Source: CBDDHT01 sp965227905 (lineage in GTDB: Bacteria; Pseudomonadota; Alphaproteobacteria; Rhizobiales; Methyloligellaceae). Taken from it: DNA of 64,000 nucleotides. Under the pieces are notes generated by a model. That model was given only the letters and a program-made list of their open reading frames with translations, did no database searches and had not been told where the DNA came from. Shown here piece after piece: positions 1 to 8,464 of this stretch (positions are counted from its first letter, which is position 1; the number at the start of each line of letters is the position of its first letter). The stretch spans positions 3,844,001 to 3,908,000 of the forward strand of contig OZ245780.1 of NCBI GenBank assembly GCA_965227905.1, written 5' to 3'. A program made the translations under genes and the position numbers.

Positions 1-152
1 AACGGACGATCGACAAAGATGCTGAAAACGACTGCACGGGCTTTGTCTACGACCCAAATAATCTTCCAACAGGCATTGCGGCAACGGACGACCCGATCCT
101 TGCAATCCGAAGCCCCGCCTATGCCGTCTCCTTTGCCCGCCGCGAAGAATAG
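1..152 (+). CDS. Catalase-family peroxidase, C-terminal fragment (partial at left edge)
   Basis: An open frame enters from the left edge and stops at TAG 150-152, giving about 49 residues. It carries a segment reading FVYDPNNLP, then DDPIL and RSPAYAVSFARR. From memory this matches the extreme C-terminus of SrpA-type 'catalase family peroxidases', small heme proteins that use peroxide. The heme-binding core lies outside the window, so activity cannot be judged. About 60 bp follow before the convergent flavoprotein gene. The family call rests on a short tail only. Confidence 0.5.
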   Translation, partial: RTIDKDAENDCTGFVYDPNNLPTGIAATDDPILAIRSPAYAVSFARREE

Positions 153-214
153 TACGTCCCCTCCTCTGCGCGCTGGTTACTGAAAGCGCGCGGGGGAACG
201 CCTGTCGCTGTCAG

Positions 215-1783
215 CTACGCGTCGGCCAATATCCGAGAGACCGCCTCATGCGCGGCAGTGCGCCCACCCACAAAACACTCAGCCAGATTGCCGCCGGATA
301 TATAGAGATGACCGAACACACTGCCCAACTCACCGGCCACATAGAGCCCGTCGATAACCTCGCCGAAGGGATTGAGCACGCGTTGGCGACCGTCGTGCAC
401 AGGCCCGCCCTGGGTATTGCCCACCATGGGAAGTAGCGGCGTCGTATAGAAAGGCGGCTTTTCTATTGGAACCAGAGATTCAGGAATTCGACCATAGTCG
501 GTGTCCTCACCGCCGGCGCAATGGCTGTTCCACCGCTCCACCGTCTCGATCAGAGCGTCTGGATCTGCCCCCATCTCACGAGCCAGTTCTTCCAGGCTGT
601 CGGCACTTCGCAGGATTCCAAGATCGACCTCCTGAGAGTTGTCTTCGCTCCACACGAAGGACTGCTTGGGATCATTATAGGTTTGCAGTCCCAGCTGTCC
701 GGCTGCCAGTCCATCCGCATCGATCACCAGCCAGGACGGAATACGGAGATGGGTTTGCGTAACCGGGTCCATCACTTCCATATCGCGGTGCCCAGTATCC
801 TGTAGATAGGGAGGATATTCGTTCATGAAGCGCTTCGCCCGCGCATCGACGATGATCCATGGCATGCGCTTGCCCTGCCCGAAATACTGCGTGAAGAACG
901 CCGGCACGTCTTCGGGCTCAGCCTCGCCAGGAACCCAGTCGGGGAACTTCGTCAGCCGAATGCCATAGGGATAGGCAGGATCTGTGTGCCGCATGCCATA
1001 GGTGCCGTGATAGTGCCACATGTGCCAGATGTCAGCGCCGATTGCCTGTGCCATACGGATGCCATCGCCCGTATTGCCATTGTAAGCCTGCGTCAGAACC
1101 GGTTTGCCCTGCCAATACTGCGCCTGCATGGCGTCATCGCCCTCGAAACCACCGCACGCCAGGATAACGCCGCCGCGTGCGCGCACGCGCTTGGTTCCCG
1201 CATCATCGCGCAGGACGATACCGTCGATTCCACCGCCGGGCGCAGTTATGAGTCGTTCTGCCGTCGTGGATACACGCACCGGGATGCCTCGCGCCTCGAC
1301 ATTGTGTTCGACGGCAGCAAAAAGACGGGCACCGCCACGCAGCCCCCTTACATGAGGATAGCGCTCGCGAAGATCGAGACCGGGAAATTCACCGATCGAG
1401 ATAAAACCGAAAGTCTCAAAGCCCTCGAATGCGTAGGTGCCGCCCATCCAGTTGATGACCGGTTCAGCGCCCGCGGCCTCGGCCAGGTCTTCGATGAAAC
1501 CGGAGATGGCGACCATGCCATCGGCAAGAGCGGCGAGAGGTTCTTCGGGAGTAGTTCCCGCGTTTGTTTCTAAGAGGTAGGCAAGTGCGGCGTCGCGATC
1601 CTTAGCGATACGAACGCCTCCGGCAGAGCAAATGGATGTTCCTCCGGGGTTGGTGTTTTTCTCGATGAGCAGAACACTGGCACCGCGATCATGCGCCTCG
1701 ATCGCTGCCGCTGCACCGGCAAATCCATAACCAACGACGACGACATCTACCGTCTCGTCCCACTCCTCGACACGTGCGTCCAA
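215..1783 (-). CDS. FAD-dependent oxidoreductase of the FAD-binding-2 (fumarate reductase / ketosteroid dehydrogenase-like) family
   Basis: This is a predicted soluble flavoenzyme. The N-terminus has the dinucleotide-binding motif VVVGYGFAGAAAAIEA followed by an acidic strand end (LLIEKN) and GGTS. The C-terminus has the second FAD motif (GLYVAGELGS, then GGNLAECFVGGRTAAHEA). The middle is the substrate cap domain typical of fumarate reductase and 3-ketosteroid dehydrogenase relatives; the substrate cannot be read. The frame stays open up to TTG 1849, but TTG 1783 has a GAGGG-type ribosome site about six bases upstream and gives the usual short lead before the FAD motif, so I prefer it. There is no ATG near the start. 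It stands alone, convergent with the catalase fragment. Confidence 0.8.
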   Translation of the reverse strand: MDARVEEWDETVDVVVVGYGFAGAAAAIEAHDRGASVLLIEKNTNPGGTSICSAGGVRIAKDRDAALAYLLETNAGTTPEEPLAALADGMVAISGFIEDLAEAAGAEPVINWMGGTYAFEGFETFGFISIGEFPGLDLRERYPHVRGLRGGARLFAAVEHNVEARGIPVRVSTTAERLITAPGGGIDGIVLRDDAGTKRVRARGGVILACGGFEGDDAMQAQYWQGKPVLTQAYNGNTGDGIRMAQAIGADIWHMWHYHGTYGMRHTDPAYPYGIRLTKFPDWVPGEAEPEDVPAFFTQYFGQGKRMPWIIVDARAKRFMNEYPPYLQDTGHRDMEVMDPVTQTHLRIPSWLVIDADGLAAGQLGLQTYNDPKQSFVWSEDNSQEVDLGILRSADSLEELAREMGADPDALIETVERWNSHCAGGEDTDYGRIPESLVPIEKPPFYTTPLLPMVGNTQGGPVHDGRQRVLNPFGEVIDGLYVAGELGSVFGHLYISGGNLAECFVGGRTAAHEAVSRILADA

Positions 1784-1933
1784 AACATCCCTCGCCTGCA
1801 AGTTCCTGATCTCAGAATGAATTCGCTCTGATTGATTGCCGCAATTCAAACGTCAGTTGGTTATTCGGTCAATCACATGTCCGGCGTCGGCACCAAACCT
1901 ATGGCCATCAGAACAAGAGAGCCAAACTCCGCT

Positions 1934-2338
1934 CTACTCTTTGGGTTCCGACTCCGGCTTTTTTGTAAAGAGCAGTAACGCCAGACCAACGAGCGTGAAC
2001 AATGCACCGGCCGACATGATCATGTTCATAAGACCGAAGGGTCTGCCGGCGTTGATGTTTTTGATCACCAGAAACTGCTGATCGACAGCAATGTCGGCGC
2101 CCAGAAAGCAGACGCCCACGGCAATGAACCGAATAAACCACTGGCGTGGATCCGGCAGCAGCAGGAGCAATCCGACCAAACCGATAGCGGTCCGTTGCGT
2201 TCGGCAATAAACGCATTCATGCACCAGCCCGGAAAGGTCCACCCACCAAGTGACGGCAGAAATCACAATCGCAAAGACGCCGAGCAATCGAAGGTTGCGG
2301 CTCAGCCAATCGAGCAGTGCGTTGAAGAAAGGTGCCAT
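1934..2338 (-). CDS. Small DsbB-like four-helix membrane protein with a single CxxC pair
   Basis: A 134-residue membrane protein with four hydrophobic segments. After the first helix it has CVYCRTQRTAIG, which aligns with the DsbB signature CxxC plus an Arg four residues after the second Cys (Arg48 in E. coli DsbB, which binds quinone). DsbB proteins reoxidise DsbA and pass electrons to quinone. The second periplasmic cysteine pair of true DsbB is missing; the only other Cys lies inside helix 3. It may be a degenerate or minimal DsbB-like oxidoreductase. The open frame extends 70 codons further upstream but overlaps the divergent hydrolase, so ATG 2338 is the likely start. Confidence 0.6.
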   Translation of the reverse strand: MAPFFNALLDWLSRNLRLLGVFAIVISAVTWWVDLSGLVHECVYCRTQRTAIGLVGLLLLLPDPRQWFIRFIAVGVCFLGADIAVDQQFLVIKNINAGRPFGLMNMIMSAGALFTLVGLALLLFTKKPESEPKE

Positions 2339-2532
2339 GTTTCTGAATTTCCGCTTTGTGACCGACTCGCAAAATCGAACCAAGGGTGTGTCTTTAGCGG
2401 CTCCATCGTCAAGTTGGGCGCGCAGATACCGGTCCTGTTCGACGATGCCCTTGCAACACCGCCAGGGCATGGCAATAGACCGGCAATCTCGGATGCCATA
2501 ACAATAGCCATGAACCGATCGTCCGGAACCAG

Positions 2533-3087
2533 ATGTTGAAGGCTCCAATCTACACGATGATAAAATGCGAAGATTCCACCCTCCTGATCATCGATATTCA
2601 ACAGCGGTTGATGCCGGCGATTGACCGTGCCGACGATGTCGTGGCGAATGCAAAACGACTGATCGATGCAGCATCCATTCTGGCCATCAAAACCATGTTC
2701 ACGGAACAGAATGCCGAAGGGCTTGGCGGAACCGTTCCAGGATTGATTCCCGGCACCGAGCCTACGGTCCTTCACAAGAAGCACTTCGACACCACCAAAG
2801 AAGGAGAGATCCTGCCACTCCTTCCAGAAGATCGAGCGCTAATTGTCGCGGGATGCGAGGCGCATGTCTGCGTCTTGCAGACGGTTCTGGGCTTGAGGGC
2901 AGCCGGGCGCCGTGTCTTCATCGTATCCGATGCCATCGGTGCACGGTCGGATCACAACAAGGTCGCGGCAGTCGACAGAATGCAGGCCCATGGTGCTGAG
3001 GTTGTTACGACGGAGATGGTGCTATTCGAGTGGTTGCAGACATCGGATCACCCACAGTTCAAAGACATTCTGCATCTCGTGCGATGA
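2533..3087 (+). CDS. Isochorismatase-family cysteine hydrolase (YcaC-like)
   Basis: A small alpha/beta hydrolase of the isochorismatase/nicotinamidase superfamily. The catalytic triad is visible: Asp in LLIIDIQ near residue 21, Lys in LHKKHFDTT near 83, and Cys in CEAHVCVLQT near 116. The cis-peptide region precedes the Cys. Members hydrolyse amides, carbamates or enol ethers; the YcaC-like subgroup has no settled substrate. ATG 2557 (MIKCED) is an alternative start nearer the conserved fold. It is divergent from the DsbB-like gene, and no operon partner is evident. Confidence 0.85.
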   Translation: MLKAPIYTMIKCEDSTLLIIDIQQRLMPAIDRADDVVANAKRLIDAASILAIKTMFTEQNAEGLGGTVPGLIPGTEPTVLHKKHFDTTKEGEILPLLPEDRALIVAGCEAHVCVLQTVLGLRAAGRRVFIVSDAIGARSDHNKVAAVDRMQAHGAEVVTTEMVLFEWLQTSDHPQFKDILHLVR

Positions 3088-3169
3088 TTATTCGTCCAGG
3101 TTCGTCGACATTTCTACACTGTCAGCCCATAAGGTCTGGTCAGACTTCCTCCAGCCAAGGTTGCCGATC

Positions 3170-3544
3170 ATGATCGCCCACAAGTACCGAATTGCCGTCG
3201 TCAGCGCATTCCTTTGTCTGCTTATGCCTGTTGTGGCGCACAGCTGGACGCCGGGCGAGCCCGATGGAGAAGGTGGCGTCTTCCTTTACGAAGAGAAGGT
3301 CGAAGGCGTTTACGGCAATAACTGGTGGGGCAAACCGCTCGGACCTATCCCGGACCGGTTCATCGAAATCAAGGTTACAGCCGAAGGCAAGACAGCCGAA
3401 TTCGACGGCGTTCTGAGTCTCGACTGCCGAATGTCATCGGGACATCAATGGAAGGCGGCGTCGAACTTCCGTGGGTCTGTGAACGCGGACGAAATCGTAC
3501 CGCGCGAAGTCCCGGTCAATGCACGCAAGTTCTTCTGCCCTTGA
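3170..3544 (+). CDS. Exported protein of unknown function (124 aa)
   Basis: ATG 3170 starts a clear signal peptide (short basic n-region, hydrophobic AVVSAFLCLLMPVV, cleavage near VAHS). The mature part of about 100 residues is hydrophilic, has two Cys (near residues 91 and 123) that could form a disulfide, and ends in CP. It contains a WWGKPLGP segment and KVTAEGKTAEFDG, suggesting a small beta-rich domain. No family was recognised. It is followed at 146 bp by another exported gene on the same strand. Confidence 0.65.
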   Translation: MIAHKYRIAVVSAFLCLLMPVVAHSWTPGEPDGEGGVFLYEEKVEGVYGNNWWGKPLGPIPDRFIEIKVTAEGKTAEFDGVLSLDCRMSSGHQWKAASNFRGSVNADEIVPREVPVNARKFFCP

Positions 3545-3689
3545 GACAAGCGCCATTCGATATTGATATTCCCGGTCCGTCGCATCCTTGATATAGGATA
3601 CGGGTAGCCTGCGGGTCTATGCACGGGCACAGATCACATCCATGGCTACATCATACGGGGGCGTATGACATTCTGGGGATCGTGAAGAC

Positions 3690-4154
3690 ATGACAAAACG
3701 TTCAGGTAACACACAGTTTCTGGCAGGCGCCTCGGCGGCTGTCGCGCTCTCACTGACCGCCATGATCGTTCCCGCCAATGCAAGCGGCGTTCAGAGCTTT
3801 TACAGCACTGGCGACTACACATACTGCGATGCAAAACTGCTTTCGAATTACTGGCGCCAGACGCCTTTTGATTCGAAAATCCGAGCCGGCGACAAAATCG
3901 CACGCGGCGAAGACTATGTCGTGAAAGACTATCTGACGAGCGCTCGAAAATACGCGCTTGAGCACAATGTCCGCTGCACGTTCGAGGATGCCAACAATCC
4001 CGACTATAGCTATGACGATGCCTCCAGGCTCGCGCGCTATTGGGGCAATCAGTCACCGCACGAAGCCAAGCTGAAGATCGCCGGTTTGCTGCAGGAAGGG
4101 CGCAATAAATATGTGCGCTCGTCTCTACAGGCAGCCATTCAGGGCCGTTACTGA
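3690..4154 (+). CDS. Exported protein with two internal helical repeats
   Basis: A 154-residue protein with an N-terminal signal sequence (cleavage near NASG, residue 31). The mature part contains two related units of about 40-45 residues. Unit 1 starts at YTYCDAKLLSNYW and unit 2 at YSYDDASRLARYW. Both continue with a charged helix and a second helix (VVKDYLTSARK versus YVRSSLQAAI). Two Cys are present, one in unit 1 and one between the units. This looks like an intragenic duplication of a two-helix module. No function was recognised. The amidoligase gene follows after 19 bp, so the two may be co-transcribed. Confidence 0.65.
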   Translation: MTKRSGNTQFLAGASAAVALSLTAMIVPANASGVQSFYSTGDYTYCDAKLLSNYWRQTPFDSKIRAGDKIARGEDYVVKDYLTSARKYALEHNVRCTFEDANNPDYSYDDASRLARYWGNQSPHEAKLKIAGLLQEGRNKYVRSSLQAAIQGRY

Positions 4155-4173
4155 GCAGCTTTCCGATCGTGGA

Positions 4174-5298
4174 ATGGCAAATGTGATGACTCCGACCGTC
4201 GACTGGAAGGTCGGGTTCGAAATTGAGCTGCTTGCACCGCGCGGATTGAGCCGCAGGGATCTCGCCATCGCAATCGGCGATGCGCACGATGCTGCGGTTC
4301 ACCCCTGCTTTCATCCTCAGGCGGAGTTGAGCGAAGTTCCCGGCGCTCCGGTTTTCGAGAATCTGACCCTCGGCTACGATGTACTGAACGAGGATGGCGA
4401 GCGGATTGCGCGCTGCGCCGACGATTTGACTTTGCAGGCCGATCTGGACCGGTCAGCACCGCCGAAGCCCGGCTGGTATCGCATCGCAGGCGATGATGCC
4501 CGCCTGCTCCGGCTCATCATGGCACATGCCGATCCTGCAGATCCGCTCGATAAAGTGCTCGATCCGATCGCCGATTTGTTCGAGACAGAGCCGACCGTTT
4601 TTCCCGATGGCATGGTCCGCCTGGCGGATAGCTTCAATGCCTCCATTGCCATCGCAGCTCCTCTCCCGGGCGAACGAGAGCGTCCCTGCGAGATCATCAC
4701 ACCACCCATCTTCACCGATCACTGGCACAGATTGGATGCGCTGCTGGCACCGGCACGAGATCTTGGCTTCGCCGTTCCCCTGGAGGCTGCAAGCCATATC
4801 CATTTCGATGGGGAACGGCTCTGTACGGCCATAGCGATCGCAAACCTGGTACGCGTGCTTGGCGTCCATGGCGACGGCCTCAAACGTCTCGTCGGAACGA
4901 ACGCAATGTGCCGGCGTCTCGGCGGTTGGCCACCCGAGCTGTCCGAAATGGTCGACGACCCGGGCTTTCAGAACCTTCCATGGGAGGATGCCCGCGCGGC
5001 CCTCGAATGCCTCGATCTCACCAAATATTGTGATTTCAACCTTTTCAATCTGGTGCACGAGCCACCCGGCAAACACACATTCGAGTTTCGGATTCTTCCG
5101 GTAAGCCTCGATACCGACCCACTGGTTCAAGCGGCGGTGCTATTCGAGGCAATTCTGCGATGGTCGATCGAAGATTCGGGCCAAGTGAGGGGCATACCGT
5201 TGTCATTGACGGCCTTGCTTGCCGAGTTGCAGATGGATGACGGGGCTCGCGAGATATGGCTATCTGGATGCGAGAAATTTGCGCCCAGCGGCACATGA
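4174..5298 (+). CDS. Putative amidoligase-type (glutamine-synthetase-fold) enzyme
   Basis: A predicted ATP-dependent carboxylate-amine ligase of the glutamine-synthetase fold (PF12224-like). The N-terminal strand VGFEIELLAP (residues 13-22) fits the GxExE metal-binding signature of COOH-NH2 ligases, and FEFRILP near residue 306 fits a later Glu/Arg site. Length (374 aa) suits the family. Such enzymes are proposed to join amino acids or modify peptides; here the substrate is unknown. ATG 4174 is used because it begins at the conserved core; the frame is open 21 codons further back, into the preceding gene. It sits 56 bp ahead of the cyclase-sigma operon. Confidence 0.65.
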   Translation: MANVMTPTVDWKVGFEIELLAPRGLSRRDLAIAIGDAHDAAVHPCFHPQAELSEVPGAPVFENLTLGYDVLNEDGERIARCADDLTLQADLDRSAPPKPGWYRIAGDDARLLRLIMAHADPADPLDKVLDPIADLFETEPTVFPDGMVRLADSFNASIAIAAPLPGERERPCEIITPPIFTDHWHRLDALLAPARDLGFAVPLEAASHIHFDGERLCTAIAIANLVRVLGVHGDGLKRLVGTNAMCRRLGGWPPELSEMVDDPGFQNLPWEDARAALECLDLTKYCDFNLFNLVHEPPGKHTFEFRILPVSLDTDPLVQAAVLFEAILRWSIEDSGQVRGIPLSLTALLAELQMDDGAREIWLSGCEKFAPSGT

Positions 5299-5354
5299 CC
5301 TAATATCGGCGCGAAGACGCCTGAAGAATCAGCGGAATTTGAGCCGGTACGCGC

Positions 5355-7049
5355 ATGCACATTCTGATGAGGGGCAGCACTGCCCAGCGCCTTCGCCTCA
5401 CGACCGGCCTGATTCTGTTCGTCTTCGCCCTCACCCATTTCCTGAATCATGCCGTGGGCCTGATCAGTGTCGAAGCCATGATGTCGGTTCAGGAATGGCG
5501 GACAATGATCACTCGATCGATCCTGGGAGCCACCATTCTTGGCGTCTCTCTCCTGCTGCATGCATCATTTGCTTTGGCCCGCCTTGCCAATCGCACCACG
5601 CTGCGCATGTCTGGCTGGGAAATCACACAGTTGATCCTCGGCCTCGCCATCCCCTTCACCCTGCTGCCGCATATCGTCGGGACCAGTGTCGCAAGCCGCG
5701 TGTTCGACGTCGATGACACCTATCTCTACGAGCTTGCCAATCTCTGGCCGGGCCTGGCCATTGAGCAGAGCCTTCTCCTGGTGATTGTTTGGGTTCACGG
5801 TTGTGTCGGGATTCATTTCTGGCTCCGACTGAGCCCAAACTACGAACGCTATTTTTTGCTGCTGTTCACTCTGGCCGTCATCGTACCTATTCTGGGACTG
5901 GCTGGTTTCATGGCTGGGGGACGCGCCCTTCAAGTCGAACTTGCCGATCCCGACTTTGTCGAAGAGTTGCTGGACATCACCAACTGGCCGGACGAAGCCG
6001 AACGGGCAACGCTGCTGTTCTGGTCCAAGGTGTCGCGCTATGGCTTCTATGGCGCCCTGGCGACGGCCGTCGCCATCATCGGTTTCAGAATGTTGAGGGC
6101 CCATCTCGCCAAACGTATCGAGGTCGATTATCGGACCGAACGGAAAGTCCGCGCGGCACCGGGACCGACGCTTCTTGAGATTTCTCGCATGAACGGTATT
6201 CCACACACATCCGTTTGTGGCGGCAGAGCACGTTGCTCGACCTGCCGGGTCGAGGTCCTTAGGGGAGCAGAGAATTTGTCTCCGCCACTCGGTGCCGAAG
6301 CCCACACGCTGCAGAGCATCGGTGCTAGCGAGAATGTTCGACTTGCCTGCCAGGCACGTCCCCTCGACCATCTCGCCCTTCTACGATTGGTGGTTGCAGA
6401 ACCGGTTCCTAAAAAACGCGAGCATCAGACGGACGCGGATTCGCAAGGTGTCGAGCGCGCACTCGCCGTACTGTTCTTGGATGTTCGGAACTTCACCGGC
6501 ATCAGCGAGGACAAACTCCCTTATGATGTCGTCTTCATTCTGAACCGACTGTTTGGGGCCGCAGGAGCAGCAATCGTCGCCAATCAAGGCTGGATCGACA
6601 AGTATCTCGGAGACGGCATGATGGCCGTTTTTGGACGCGAGACAGGCGCTGAAGATGGTTGCCGGCAGGCGGTGGCCGCCGCACAGGCAATCGACCAGGC
6701 GCTCGACGACATCAATGCGGACCTGGCAAGCGAGGTCGATCAACCCTTGAGAGTGGGCATCGGCATCCATGTGGGTCCGCTGGTCCTCGGCAGAATCGGA
6801 CATCCCGAAAATGCGTCCATGACCGTTATTGGCAAGACCGTGAACGCAGCAAGCCGGCTCGAATCCCTCAGCAAGGATCTCGGTTGCCAGCTGGTCGTAT
6901 CGGCCGATGCGGCCCGTTATGCCGGCCTCGATCTTGACCGGCTTGACCTGCAAAGTGTGACCGTACGCGGTCTTACCCGGCCGCTCGACGTGGCGAGCTT
7001 CAAGAATGCCCGCGACGTTGCGCATGTCCTCTCTGACGGGACGACGTGA
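5355..7049 (+). CDS. Membrane class III nucleotidyl cyclase with six-helix heme-type anchor and 2Fe-2S ferredoxin domain
   Basis: Three modules are visible. Residues 15-246 contain six membrane helices with His at 28, 32, 69, 106, 148 and 154, placed as in SdhC/cytochrome b-type di-heme anchors. Residues 265-345 form a plant-type ferredoxin with Cys288, 294, 297 and 332 (C-x5-C-x2-C...C). Residues 368-550 form a class III cyclase catalytic domain with metal-binding Asp376 and Asp420, purine-reading Lys416, Thr490 where class IIIa has Asp, and Asn497/Arg501. Thr at that site is typical of class IIIb adenylate cyclases. The likely product is cAMP, made in response to quinone or redox state (inference, from resemblance to the described Sinorhizobium CyaC type). 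Its stop overlaps the GTG start of the sigma factor (GTGA). Confidence 0.88.
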   Translation: MHILMRGSTAQRLRLTTGLILFVFALTHFLNHAVGLISVEAMMSVQEWRTMITRSILGATILGVSLLLHASFALARLANRTTLRMSGWEITQLILGLAIPFTLLPHIVGTSVASRVFDVDDTYLYELANLWPGLAIEQSLLLVIVWVHGCVGIHFWLRLSPNYERYFLLLFTLAVIVPILGLAGFMAGGRALQVELADPDFVEELLDITNWPDEAERATLLFWSKVSRYGFYGALATAVAIIGFRMLRAHLAKRIEVDYRTERKVRAAPGPTLLEISRMNGIPHTSVCGGRARCSTCRVEVLRGAENLSPPLGAEAHTLQSIGASENVRLACQARPLDHLALLRLVVAEPVPKKREHQTDADSQGVERALAVLFLDVRNFTGISEDKLPYDVVFILNRLFGAAGAAIVANQGWIDKYLGDGMMAVFGRETGAEDGCRQAVAAAQAIDQALDDINADLASEVDQPLRVGIGIHVGPLVLGRIGHPENASMTVIGKTVNAASRLESLSKDLGCQLVVSADAARYAGLDLDRLDLQSVTVRGLTRPLDVASFKNARDVAHVLSDGTT

Positions 7050-7606
7050 CAGCAATGAGTGAGCGATCACAATCACTTGAAACATTGCTTGCCCGCATAG
7101 CACGCCAGGACCGCGATGCCTTCCATCAGCTTTATAAGGAGGCCAGCCCGAAACTATTTGCCGTCGCCGTACGTATCCTAGGAAGGAGCGAATTGGCAGA
7201 GGAGGTGCTACAGGACGCCTTTCTGACCGTATGGAACCGGGCAGAACGCTACCAACCGGACATTGCATCGCCGTTGAGCTGGATGGTCTCGATCACGCGC
7301 AACCGTGCCATCGACGTCCTCCGCAAGCGTACGGAATTCCCGTTATCGGAAGATGGGCAGGAGATGGATCGCGCAAGCGATCTGCCGGACCCTTATCAAT
7401 TGGCAGAGCAAAGTTCGGAATTGCAGGCCCTGCTGGCTTGTATGGAAGGCATCGAAGCGAAGCACCAGACATGCATTCTGATGGCTTATTATTATGGATA
7501 TACCCATGACGAAATCGCAGGTGAAGTTGGCGTCCCGACGGGCACTGTAAAGAGCTGGCTGAGTCGCGGATTGAAGCGCATCAGGGATTGTTTGAATCAT
7601 GGCTGA
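7046..7606 (+). CDS. ECF-type RNA polymerase sigma factor
   Basis: A 186-residue sigma-70-family factor with only regions 2 and 4. Region 2 lies at about residues 20-95 (AEEVLQDAFLTVW; SWMVSITRNRAIDVLRKR). Region 4 lies at about 120-182 with the helix-turn-helix YTHDEIAGEVGVPTGTVKSWLSRG. This layout matches ECF factors paired with RskA-like anti-sigma factors. GTG 7046 overlaps the cyclase stop by four bases, implying translational coupling; ATG 7055 is an alternative. The 3' end overlaps the anti-sigma start by eight bases. Target promoters were not identified. Confidence 0.92.
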   Translation: MTAMSERSQSLETLLARIARQDRDAFHQLYKEASPKLFAVAVRILGRSELAEEVLQDAFLTVWNRAERYQPDIASPLSWMVSITRNRAIDVLRKRTEFPLSEDGQEMDRASDLPDPYQLAEQSSELQALLACMEGIEAKHQTCILMAYYYGYTHDEIAGEVGVPTGTVKSWLSRGLKRIRDCLNHG

Positions 7607-8330
7607 ACAGGATCGGGATAATCTCGCCGCGGGTTTGGCCCTTGGCAATCTCGACGCCGACGAGCGCGCCGAGGCCGAGCGCCTGTCGACAGCGGATCCA
7701 GACTTTTCGAGCGAGGTCGATGCCTGGCAGAGCCGCCTGGCGCCGCTTGCCGAAGCCCTCCCCCCGATCGAACCGCCACCGGGTGTCTGGCAGCGGATCG
7801 CAAACGCATTGCCGCCGATTGTCTCCGCCAAGGATGCATCGATAGGCGCCGTACGGAGCGAGTTGGAACGTCTCAGACAAAGCCTGAACTTCTGGCGATA
7901 CTCTGCTGTATCAGGTATCGCAGCAGCGTTGCTCATCGGCGTGGTCTGGTTTGGCGGCCTCCTCGATCTTCAGCCTTCATCCGAGCGCTATGTCGCCATG
8001 CTCAATACACAGCAGGGCGAGACGGGTTTCCTCGTCACTGTCGATGCCACCGAAGAGAAGGTCCTTATCCGCTCTCTTGGCGCTACCGCTCCGGCGCAGA
8101 AAGCCTATGAGCTCTGGGTGATGAAAGACGACGGCAGTGAGCCTCTGACCCTCGGCATTATCAAAGCCGGCCAGTATGTAACACTGGCCATGAACGAAGA
8201 AATGCCAATGAAAGACTGGGACCGCAGCCCGAAGCTCGCCGTCAGTCTGGAGCCGCCGGAAGGCGCCCCATCGGGCTGGTCCATGGGCCCGGTCGTCTAT
8301 GCCGGCACTGTGATCAGGCAGACACCCTGA
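7599..8330 (+). CDS. RskA-like membrane anti-sigma factor
   Basis: A 243-residue protein starting inside the sigma gene. Residues 1-75 form a cytoplasmic sigma-binding part (LAAGLALGNLDADERAEAE is typical of RskA/anti-sigma-K N-termini). One membrane helix lies near residues 103-122. The C-terminal 110 residues form the periplasmic RskA domain (YELWVMKDDGS...LGIIKAGQ). There are no cysteines, so no zinc-binding anti-sigma motif and no direct thiol sensing. It should hold the sigma factor at the membrane until released. The overlap with the sigma gene argues for balanced synthesis. Confidence 0.88.
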   Translation: MAEQDRDNLAAGLALGNLDADERAEAERLSTADPDFSSEVDAWQSRLAPLAEALPPIEPPPGVWQRIANALPPIVSAKDASIGAVRSELERLRQSLNFWRYSAVSGIAAALLIGVVWFGGLLDLQPSSERYVAMLNTQQGETGFLVTVDATEEKVLIRSLGATAPAQKAYELWVMKDDGSEPLTLGIIKAGQYVTLAMNEEMPMKDWDRSPKLAVSLEPPEGAPSGWSMGPVVYAGTVIRQTP

Positions 8331-8464
8331 GCTGCTCGCGCGCTCCGTCCATCTCCCGTCATGTACGCCGCCGGTGTTGACCGCACAGCATTCGTTTGCC
8401 AAGTCGGTGACAAGTGACGGCTGGCAATTCGGGCATTTTGTCCCGCAATGGAGTTCTGTGCCTG

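Noticed and set aside
986..1573. 195-codon open frame on the plus strand
   Set aside because: It is antisense to the flavoprotein gene and lacks ribosome site and protein character.
5309..5322. GGCG-n6-CGCC hairpin between amidoligase and cyclase as a terminator
   Set aside because: The stem is only four base pairs with no T-run; too weak to claim.
6381..7268. 295-codon minus-strand open frame
   Set aside because: It spans the cyclase catalytic domain and the sigma factor start in antisense; both are firmly identified on the plus strand.
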